DNA of 64,000 nt, taken from assembly GCF_900114745.1 (NCBI RefSeq), contig NZ_FOUB01000002.1, positions 119,094 through 183,093 on the forward strand, in the 5' to 3' direction. Numbering within the stretch: position 1 is the stretch's first letter; every line of letters begins with the position of its first letter. The translations under genes and the position numbers were made by a program. The DNA comes from Nitrosomonas communis (GTDB lineage: Bacteria; Pseudomonadota; Gammaproteobacteria; Burkholderiales; Nitrosomonadaceae). Of the stretch, positions 1 through 6,822 are shown piece by piece. Below the pieces are notes generated by a model. It saw only the letters and a program-made list of their open reading frames with translations, did not search any database and was not told the origin of the DNA.

Positions 1-390
1 AATGCCAACATCGATGCCCTGAATAAGATTCATGAGCGCATCAAAGAGCTTAATCGCCAGGACGACCAGCTGCGCCAGAAATATCAGGGCGACGCCAAAT
101 ATACTCGCATTCATAAACGGCTAATCGAACATGGCAGTATTTCTGACTCGGAGCGCAAAATCTTCGAGGTTCTCAGCGGAGTGAAACAGGATGCTGACGA
201 GCAAGTATCGCAAAACACACAGATTCTCGGCAATGAAAGTTATTTCAAGCGGGTCATGATGCCGCTGGTCATCCACCGCTTTATGAAACACCAACAAATC
301 AAACTCAATCCCGACGCCTCGCGCTATATCAATCATTTGGTCGTCGCGGAATATTTGAAAGAATTTAATATCGGAGCAGGTGCGTGGTAG
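1..390 (+). CDS. hsdR: Type I restriction endonuclease subunit R, C-terminal part
   Basis: The frame is open from base 1 to a TAG at 388-390, so this is the last 129 residues of a gene that starts before the window. HsdR is the ATP-driven translocase and nuclease subunit of type I restriction enzymes; its C-terminal part is the helical region that docks on the methylase. Seen here: a charged helical stretch (INKIHERI-like start, then RQDDQLRQKYQGD) and the block YFKRVMMPLVIHRF, which I recognise from HsdR C termini of the COG4096 type. It is followed at once by hsdM and hsdS remnants, the usual partners. The visible part is undamaged, unlike its partners. If the methylase is truly dead, an active HsdR would be harmful, so the unseen part may be broken too. 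Confidence 0.75.
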   Translation, partial: NANIDALNKIHERIKELNRQDDQLRQKYQGDAKYTRIHKRLIEHGSISDSERKIFEVLSGVKQDADEQVSQNTQILGNESYFKRVMMPLVIHRFMKHQQIKLNPDASRYINHLVVAEYLKEFNIGAGAW

Positions 391-398
391 AACTGTAG

Positions 399-2024
399 TT
401 CCAACAAAAAACCAAAACCCTGATCGACAGCCTGAAAAGTACCTGCGCCAACTATGGCCTGGGCAACGATGGCAACGAATTCAAAATCATCACCCAAACC
501 TTTTTGTACAAGTTTTTAAACGACAAATTCGCGTTTGAAGCCAAGTAAATCGACCCATCCATCGCCACAGCGAAGAAATGGGAAGAAGCCCTGGCTGCGC
601 TGAGCGAGGGTGATCTAACAATGCTGCAATTGCAAATGGGAGCGGATATCGCGCGGTTGAAACCGACCCATTTCATCAGCTACCTGTTCAGCCAGCAGAA
701 CGCGCCGGATTTCGCCAAGCTGTTCGATGATACCTTGATGGATATCGCCATCAGTAACAACGACGTGTTCGCGGTCAAGACTGACGGCGGCGCCAAGGTG
801 GTGCTGTTCGACCGGCTGAGCCAATACATCGCCGAGGAATTCAAACGCAATGCCTTCTGCCGCGCGATCATCAACAAACTAGTGGAGTTCAGGTTCGAGC
901 GCATCTTCAACCAAAAATTCGACTTCTACGCCACGATTTTCGAATACCTGATCAAGGACTATAACAGCAACAGCGGCGGCAAATACGTGGAATACTATAC
1001 GCCGCATGCGGTCGCCCGCATCATGGCGGCAATTCTGGTACCCAAGGAACAGCAAGGCAAAATCAAAAACGTCAGTTGCTATGATCCGTCCGCCGGTTCC
1101 GGTACGCTATTGATGAACGTGGCCCATGCCATCGGCGAAAATCGTTGCAGCACATACACTCAGGACATTTCGCAAAAGTTGTCCAACTTGCTGCGCCTCA
1201 ATCTGGTCCTGAACAACCTGGTGCACTCCATCCCCAACGTGATTCAGGGCAATACCCTGCTGTACCTGTACCATAAGGATGGCAACGAGCTGAAGCGTTT
1301 CGATTAAATCGTTTCCAATCCACCATTCAAGATGGATTTCAGCGATTACCGCGATGAACTGGACACCAAGACCAGTAAGGAGCGATTCTTTGCTGGCATT
1401 CCGAAGGTCAAAGCCAAGGCCACGGACAAGATGGAAATCTACCAGTTGTTCCTGCAGCACATCATTACTTCGCTCAACGCTCAAGCCCGGCGGCAAGGCG
1501 GCGGTGGTGGTACCGACCGGATTTATCACCGCCCAGGCCGACATCGACAAAGGCATCCGCGAACACTTGGTCAAACACAAAATGCTGGCAGGGGTGGTGT
1601 CGATGCCGAGCAACATCTTCGCGACCACTGGCACCAATATGTCGATTCTGTTTATCGATGCCAGCAATAAGGCGATGTGGTGCTGATCGATGCATCTAGT
1701 CTCGGCGAAAAAATCAAGGACGGTAAAAACCAGAAAACGGTACTGACGATGGCAGAGGAGCAGCGCATTATCGATGTGTTCAACGGCCATCGGCAGGAAG
1801 CGGATTTTTCGGTGGTGGTCACTTATGAGCAAATCGCCGCCAAGAATTATTCGCTCAGCGCGGGTCAGTATTTCGATGTCAAGATTGAATATGTGGACAT
1901 TACGCCGGAGCAGTTTGCCGAGAAAATAAAAATGTTTAATGACAATTTGGAGAGTTTATTTAGCCAGTCGCGGGAACTGGAAGCAAAGATTAAAAAGCAG
2001 TTGGCGGGGTTGAGGTATGACTAA
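399..2024 (+). pseudogene. hsdM: Type I DNA methyltransferase subunit M, decayed
   Basis: N6-adenine methylase of the same type I system, recognisable over nearly its whole length but in several pieces. The frame opens at 399 without a start codon (a TAG sits at 396-398). The N-terminal helical domain (LIDSLKSTCANYGLGNDG, FLYKFLNDKF) runs into an in-frame TAA at 546-548. The same frame continues through the SAM-binding motif (DPSAGSGTLL, near 1084) to a second in-frame TAA at 1305-1307, just before the catalytic NPPF motif at about 1318-1329. Near 1480 the frame shifts to PGGKAAVVVPTGF, and near 1675 it shifts again to the C-terminal part ending at 2024. Two nonsense codons plus two frameshifts make a functional enzyme very unlikely. 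Confidence 0.85.
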
Positions 2025-3241
2025 TTAGAGACGTCAAACCCTGGGTGAATTTCTTTCTCTGCAAAGAGAGTATGATTTAACTTCGGATGAACGTGAAGCA
2101 GGAAATGTTCCAGTAATAGGAGCTGCTGAATAGAATGGTTTCCATAATAAAGCGCTAGCTAATGCTCCGGGGATTGTTGTCGGTCGAAGTGGTGGCTCTT
2201 TTGGTCAAATTCACCTTGTGATGAAAGATGTCTGGCCACACAACACAGCAATGTTTGTGACGGATTTTAAAGACAATGATGCCTATTTTGCTTATTACCT
2301 TCTCGAGAACTTTAATTTTAATCAGTTTAATTCTGGTAGTGCGCAGCCCTCTCTTAACAGAAACTTTATTTATCCAACCAGTATTAATGTTCCCGTACCT
2401 AAGGAACAAAAAAATTGCTTCCATACTTCTCGCTCTCGACACCAAAATCGAACTCAACAATCGCATCAACGCTGAACTGGAAGCAATGGTAAAGACCTTA
2501 TACGACTACTGGTTTGTGCAGTTTGACTTTCCCTTCGACTTCGCTCAGGGCAAGCCCTTCGACTTCGCTTCATGCCCTGAGCAGTGCCGAAGGAAGGGTA
2601 AGCCCGATGCCAACGGCAAGCCCTACAAATCCTTTGGCGGCAAAATGGTCTACAACCCAACCCTAAAACGCGAAATACCGGCGGGGTGGTCGGCTAAGCC
2701 TTTGTCATCGATTACCAATGTCAGCAATGACTCTCTCAATCCAGCCGATACTCCTGACAAGGCGTTTAAGTACTTTAGCATTCCTGTTTTCGATGAGACG
2801 AATATCTATGGCATAGAACAAGGCAGAACGATTGGTAGCAATAAATTCAAAGTGAAAGAAACCGATCTTTTGGTTTCAAAGCTTAATCCGTGGTTTAACC
2901 GCGTCATATATGCAATGGATGAAGAAGATCAGATTTGCTCTACAGAATTTGTTGTCTGGAGAAGCCCCAGTACCGGAATAAATAATTTCTTGTATCATAT
3001 TGCGACGTCCCCACAATTCATTGTGCATTGCACACAATCTGCCACTGGTACATCCAATAGCCACAAGCGCGTGAATCCAAATGTCATGATGCGATTTCTT
3101 CAGCCATTTAATAGAGAAATTGTTGAATTATTCGGACAAATAGTAGAGCATGTATTGAAGCAAGTAATCGTAAATCAGCGTGCAAATACCGAATTGACAT
3201 CTCTACGCGACTGGCTCCTTCCGATGCTTGTGAACGGCTAA
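2018..3241 (+). pseudogene. hsdS: Type I restriction specificity subunit S, decayed
   Basis: Target-recognition subunit of the type I system. The start ATG at 2018 overlaps the end of hsdM, as is usual, but the fourth codon is TAG. The frame then reads through RRQTLGEFLSL, meets another TAG near 2132, continues as GIVVGRSGGSFGQ and ends first-half coding at VPVPKEQ. A frameshift in the A-run near 2410 links to the second half (LLALDTKIELNNRINAELEA, the conserved helical spacer), followed by KMVYNPTLKREIPAGW and the second target-recognition domain. A palindromic insert of about 74 bp lies in frame in the second half. Three lesions mean it is probably not functional. Confidence 0.85.
2531..2604. 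repeat. Palindromic intergenic-type repeat inside hsdS
   Basis: The DNA contains CCTTCGACTTCGCTCAGGGC at 2532-2551 and, 22 bases later, the imperfect inverted partner GCCCTGAGCAGTGCCGAAGG at 2574-2593, with a second CCTTCGACTTCGCT between them. It splits the usual hsdS string FDFP/DANGKPYKS and adds about 24 residues of low-complexity translation (FDFAQGKPFDFAS, then CPEQCRRKGKP). The length keeps the reading frame. It looks like a common dispersed palindrome that jumped into a gene. Confidence 0.7.
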
Positions 3242-3264
3242 GTCACGGTTCAATCAGTAATGGA

Positions 3265-3405
3265 ATGAGCATTAGCTATCAGGCAGAGTTTATCGGCTGG
3301 CAAAATCTTACCCTCAAAGACCTAGTGGTGGCCTATCGCAAGCCGAGATTTGTATTGCAAGATTTTGTAACTGTTGTGACTGGATTCCGGCCTACGCCGG
3401 AATGA
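3265..3405 (+). pseudogene. Truncated ORF downstream of hsdS, N-terminal fragment only
   Basis: An ATG at 3265 opens 46 codons. The first 27 residues (MSISYQAEFIGWQNL, then TLKDLVVAYRKP) look like real protein, while the rest reads into the REP palindrome of the neighbouring repeat array and stops at 3403-3405. So this is the 5' end of a gene cut off by the array. The opening resembles N termini of reverse-transcriptase-type proteins I have seen near restriction loci, but this is a weak memory-based guess and no catalytic motif is present. Without a search I would call it an unidentified fragment. Confidence 0.4.
3347..3370 (+). pseudogene. Relic of the 3' end of a third GIY-YIG copy
   Basis: The 24 bases here match, with two changes, the last codons and stop of the intact GIY-YIG gene (3923-3946), and both are followed by the same downstream sequence and REP palindrome. 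This marks the edge of an extra, deleted unit of the tandem array. Confidence 0.6.
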
Positions 3406-3946
3406 CGGATGAGCGAAGAATTGGCGCTATACTGTGAATTCGATCTCGTTATTGATATTCTCCGGGCTGGTGACGCGACGAACCCGCTCACTCAAGAGAC
3501 AGCCAAGACTGATCGATAGCACCCACTTTTAAGAAGAAGTCTGTATAGCAAGATGACGAGAACGCGTGATATAAAGTCAACCAGCCAGATCAATTATACG
3601 ATGCACGCTATAGATGCCGCCATTCCGGCGTAAGTCGGAATCCAGCGCAGTGACTGAACTTATGCAGCCTTGTGTTTACCTGTTGGCTATCCGTAGAAAC
3701 GGCACCTTGTATGTGGGTGTGACATCCAACCTCGTCAAACGCATTTGGGAGCACAAGAATAATGTCGTCCAGGGATTTACCCAGAAATACGGTGTTCATA
3801 TGCTCGTATGGTTTGAACTGCATGAAACCATGGAGTCGGCAATCCGTCGCGAAAAAGCGATCAAGGAGTGGAAACGTGACTGGAAACTGAAGCTGATCGA
3901 ACAACAAAACCCTGCATGGCGGGATTTGTATTCCGAGATTTTGTAA
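3373..3946 (+). repeat. Tandem repeat unit 1 (REP, spacer, REP, GIY-YIG gene)
   Basis: The unit has a REP-like hairpin (ATTCCGGC ctac GCCGGAAT, 3384-3403), then a spacer of about 200 bases containing GAAGAATTGGCGCTATACTG, a second hairpin at 3622-3641, and the nuclease gene. Unit 2 repeats the same order with scattered substitutions, so this is an old tandem duplication. Confidence 0.85.
3662..3946 (+). CDS. GIY-YIG domain nuclease family protein
   Basis: A 94-residue single-domain GIY-YIG protein. The start at 3662 gives MQPCVYLLAIRRNGTLYVGV, the standard N terminus of the family (the GIY motif is VYL, the YIG motif is YVG). An upstream in-frame ATG at 3614 lies inside the REP palindrome and is unlikely. 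Next come the conserved Arg/His helix (LVKRIWEHK) and a Glu in the METMES-like stretch, then REKAIKEWKR. Small GIY-YIG proteins of this kind are often carried with REP or mobile sequences; their cellular role is not established. Here the gene lies between REP-type hairpins and is duplicated downstream, which suggests that gene and palindromes spread as a unit. Confidence 0.85.
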   Translation: MQPCVYLLAIRRNGTLYVGVTSNLVKRIWEHKNNVVQGFTQKYGVHMLVWFELHETMESAIRREKAIKEWKRDWKLKLIEQQNPAWRDLYSEIL

Positions 3947-4234
3947 TTGTTGCGACTGGATTCCAGCCTGCGCCGGAATGACGGATGAGCGAAGAATTGG
4001 CGCTATACTGTGAATTCGATCTCATTATTGATCTTCTCCGGGTTGGTGACGCGATCCATCCGATCACTCAAGAGACGCCAAGACTGATCAATAGCACTCA
4101 CTTTTAAGAAGAAGCCTGTATAGCAAATGACAAGGACACGTGATGTAAAATCAACCAACCGGTATCAATTGCACGATGCGCGCTATAGTGCCGTCATTCC
4201 GGCGTATGCCGGAATCCAGCGCAGTGACTGAACT

Positions 4235-4527
4235 ATGCAACCTTGTGTCTACATATTATTCCATTTCCAAATCAAAAACGACGCGAAGGCGAACCGCAGA
4301 CAGTATAAATAATACGGCAAGGTGAAGCCGACAAAGTCAGTTTTGATTTAGAAATGGAATTAGCTAGCCACAGAAATGGTACTTTGTATACTGATGTGAC
4401 ATCTAACCTCATCAAACGTGTTTGGGAGCATAAGTACAATGTCGTCAAGGGGTTTACCAGAAATAGGGTATCCATACGCTCGTATGGGTTGAGCTACATG
4501 AAACCATGGAGTTGGCAATATGCTGGT
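4235..4527 (+). pseudogene. GIY-YIG gene copy interrupted by a 101-bp mobile repeat
   Basis: Starts MQPCVYIL like its paralogue at 3662, then is broken after codon 8 by the repeat at 4259-4359. Removing that repeat plus one TTA restores a continuous frame: ...CVYILASHRNGTLYTDVTSN... aligned to CVYLLAIRRNGTLYVGVTSN. Further down, one base is lost at ACC(C)AG near 4461 and the codon matching Tyr of KYGVH is TAG. The copy ends without the C-terminal helix. It was therefore disabled by at least three events. Confidence 0.85.
4259..4359 (+). mobile_element. 101-bp inverted-repeat element, copy 1 (inside GIY-YIG gene)
   Basis: Ends TTCCATTTCCAAATCAAAA and TTTTGATTTAGAAATGGAA are inverted repeats with two mismatches. 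The flanks are TTA at 4256-4258 and TTA at 4360-4362. The paralogous gene at 3662 shows the empty site, so this is a true insertion with a 3-bp target duplication. No coding capacity, hence a MITE-type non-autonomous element. Confidence 0.9.
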
Positions 4528-4704
4528 ATCGATTACATAATATGCCATAGTATTGTCATGCCGGCGTAGGTCGGAGGTTCGGGCCTTTATAAATCATGCT
4601 GTCGATTACCAGGCACCATGCACCAGGCGGAGGCGCAGCTTGTAATATAATTCTAGCTTGAATAATAAGCTTTCTATAAAATTTCCTGTTAAAGGTAAAT
4701 TCAT

Positions 4705-4908
4705 ATGAATGGTATTCAAAAAATTGCAAATCAAGTGGTAGATCATTTTAAGCAGGAGCTCACTGCTGAGGCTCTGAATTGCTTATCGCCTTCTGATTTC
4801 GACAGGCTTACCGTTCTGATCAGAGATGCGCTTTCGCGGGATAGGGAAGAGGTAACTGATCAGCTGAAAGCGTTAGCGCAAGATAAAAGAGGATATAGAG
4901 GAGTTTGA
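4705..4908 (+). CDS. Small conserved-looking hypothetical protein (67 aa)
   Basis: ATG at 4705 follows a purine-rich AAAGGTAAA at a suitable distance. The product is highly charged and predicted helical: IQKIANQVVDHFKQEL, then SPSDFDRLTVLIRDALSRDR, then VTDQLKALAQDKRG. No signal peptide or membrane segment. I do not recognise the family. Its helix pattern and short length recall small regulatory or toxin-antidote proteins, but nothing proves that. It stands alone between the GIY-YIG array and a PEP-CTERM gene. Confidence 0.55.
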   Translation: MNGIQKIANQVVDHFKQELTAEALNCLSPSDFDRLTVLIRDALSRDREEVTDQLKALAQDKRGYRGV

Positions 4909-5225
4909 TTTAGGGCTATAGTATTAGGCAAGCTGATGAAGAAATTTGCTAAGTGAGAAAAAACAGCATGCCTTTTTAACAGGTGTAGGTGCGGTAAAGT
5001 GCGCGTAACCGTTTTCATTCATTGAACTTAGCTCATTTGAATGAAGCCAATCGACGGCGTTCTCGTTCGGTTTTATCAAATTTTGTTCAGCTAGCAGTTT
5101 TCACAATCAGTTGTCTTCTTTTTAAGCATTTATAGATACATCTTTCGATGTGTTTGTCAAAAGAGCGTGTACAAGAAAATCAGTTAGTCCCAATAAATTA
5201 GGTATCTAAAGATATCATTTGCTGA
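4909..5225. other. Intergenic region, nothing clear
   Basis: 317 bases between the small protein gene and the 3' end of the PEP-CTERM gene. I see no ORF with a ribosome binding site, no RNA gene and no strong hairpin. Confidence 0.5.
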
Positions 5226-5717
5226 TCAATAATAATCCCGGTGTCGTCCTATTCCAAGGAAACCGAGCAAACCGATACCAACAAGAGCGAGCACGCCAGG
5301 TTCAGGACTAGTCGCTGCTGGAGTTGGTTTCTCGACTGCTGCGCCACTCGGGTTTAGAGTGAGGTGGTCATCAAAGGAAGAGCGACTAGAGAAAGCGCTA
5401 ACATTCGCATTTGATAGGTTGAAATGATAAATTGTACTTAATCCCTTCGAACTGGAACTATTGAGGAAAGTAAAGAAATCATTATTATTTCCAGCTTCCA
5501 AATGGGCAAATTTAGTTGGATTAGCTGTTGAGATCGAAGTATCGCCACTCTCAGTGATAAGATTCAATTCGATACCTTCTCTCGGATTGGCATCACTCTG
5601 CAGTGTGTTGCCAATTGTTACACTTGTGGTGAGCGGGATTGCCTGCACACTAGGACTGGCAAATGTTAAAACCAAGGTGAGTGAAAAAGATTTAAGCAGG
5701 GTTTCTAGAGGTGCCAT
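5226..5717 (-). CDS. PEP-CTERM sorting domain protein
   Basis: A 163-residue exported protein. The N terminus has a signal peptide (LLKSFSLTLVLTFASPSVQA, cleavage after AQA-like VQA). The C terminus is a full PEP-CTERM tag: SPEPG at 137-141, a hydrophobic segment (VLALVGIGLLGFLGIG) and a basic RHR end. Such tags are handled by exosortase/archaeosortase-type enzymes and lead to surface or biofilm-matrix delivery. The middle is Ser/Thr/Asn-rich with no known domain. A good site AAAGGAG lies about 10 bases before the start. No exosortase is encoded in this window, so the processing enzyme must be elsewhere. Confidence 0.85.
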   Translation of the reverse strand: MAPLETLLKSFSLTLVLTFASPSVQAIPLTTSVTIGNTLQSDANPREGIELNLITESGDTSISTANPTKFAHLEAGNNNDFFTFLNSSSSKGLSTIYHFNLSNANVSAFSSRSSFDDHLTLNPSGAAVEKPTPAATSPEPGVLALVGIGLLGFLGIGRHRDYY

Positions 5718-5880
5718 AGCTGAAATACTCCTTTGCGGTTATACGATTAAACAATGGGAGACATTGTGGCTAATTCCTCGTTATGCGACCATCGTACCGA
5801 CGTACATTGTACTTTGGTCTAAATCTGTCAGAAGAGTAGATGATAGGTAGCTTAACTTAAATCATGAGGTAGAACAAAAA

Positions 5881-6756
5881 ATGAGAAATCTTTGGGATTG
5901 CGGATTCATGATTGTTGTTGTGTACGTGATGATAGGTTTAACCAACTCGGCATTTGCTCAAGGCAGTGCGATTAACACGAGGATTGAATTTAAAAACAAG
6001 GGCGAGATCGTTCGAATCCTGGATTTGGAAGAATTCACAGCGATTGCATCTGAGCGCTTTCTCAAAATTTATGAGCCACATGAAAAAAGAATGCGTACTT
6101 ATCAAGTTTATTCAGCACGGTCACTTTTTGATCATGTTTTTGGTAAAAACTGGAGAGAGGCAGAAGAGATTGTTTTTCTCTGTGCAGACGGTTACCAGCC
6201 AAGCATTCCCGTAGCAAAGTTTCTTGCATACGATGCCTATTTTGCTTTTGCTAGTGCAGATGATTCACCGTTTATGCTGGAAAACGTCTTGCAGAATAAT
6301 GGAACGGTTGAATTGGGGCCGCTATACCTGGTATGGGATAATCTGAAGTCAACTGAATTACGCGAAGAAGGGGCAGTCGACATGCCTTACCAGATAAAAG
6401 AGGTTGAACTGGCCTCTTTTTCTGACCGTTTTCCAGCGCTTTTTCCGCCAGCCAATGCATCTCAGCAAGTACAGCAAGGCTTTCTCCATTTTCGCAAGTA
6501 CTGCATTGCCTGTCATACCATCAATGGTCAAGGTGGCGGCAAGGCGCCTGAATTAAATTATCCGCTTAGTGTGACCGAGTACATCAAGCCAGAATATCTG
6601 AAACGCTGGATTGATGATCCATCCAGTATTCGCTATAACGCGACCATGCTGCCATTGGCAGCTGAGATTCCAGCACGGGAAAAGGTGATAGAGGAGCTTA
6701 TCGCTTATCTGAAAGCGATAAGTACGGTAAAACACCTCCCCACCACAATCCCATAA
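5881..6756 (+). CDS. Exported single-haem c-type cytochrome with N-terminal oxidoreductase-like domain
   Basis: 291 residues. The signal peptide ends at NSAFAQG. Residues about 30-190 form a domain reading like a molybdopterin-oxidoreductase-type fold without an obvious cofactor Cys (ILDLEEFTAI, YSARSLFDHVFG, IVFLCADGYQPSIP); this assignment is tentative. Residues about 200-285 are a class I cytochrome c: haem motif CIACH at about 211-215, and a likely axial Met in NATMLPL. The protein would be periplasmic and carry electrons. It converges on the MtrA/MtrB-like pair, sharing a 66-base gap with the porin gene, and may serve the same electron route, which is inference from position only. Confidence 0.75.
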   Translation: MRNLWDCGFMIVVVYVMIGLTNSAFAQGSAINTRIEFKNKGEIVRILDLEEFTAIASERFLKIYEPHEKRMRTYQVYSARSLFDHVFGKNWREAEEIVFLCADGYQPSIPVAKFLAYDAYFAFASADDSPFMLENVLQNNGTVELGPLYLVWDNLKSTELREEGAVDMPYQIKEVELASFSDRFPALFPPANASQQVQQGFLHFRKYCIACHTINGQGGGKAPELNYPLSVTEYIKPEYLKRWIDDPSSIRYNATMLPLAAEIPAREKVIEELIAYLKAISTVKHLPTTIP

Positions 6757-6822
6757 CTTGTCACTCCGGAACTCTCCAGTCAGCAGGTTAATCCAGCCGG
6801 TCAGTTTCCTTTCTGTGCTGAA

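Larger units (their letters stand above)
3947..4575 (+). repeat. Tandem repeat unit 2 (REP, spacer, REP, broken GIY-YIG gene)
   Basis: Second copy of the array unit. REP-like hairpins lie at about 3959-3979 and 4196-4215, with a decayed one near 4566. The spacer matches unit 1 closely. The gene copy holds a 101-bp mobile repeat and point lesions. Confidence 0.8.

Noticed and set aside
546..1307. Stop-codon recoding in hsdM
   Set aside because: Both in-frame stops are TAA and there are frameshifts and a missing start as well, so decay is the simpler reading.
3384..4215. REP hairpins as a CRISPR array
   Set aside because: Hairpins are few, unevenly spaced, and belong to a duplicated gene unit.
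4354..4569. 71-codon frame taken as a separate gene
   Set aside because: It starts inside the mobile repeat end and is the broken second half of the GIY-YIG copy.
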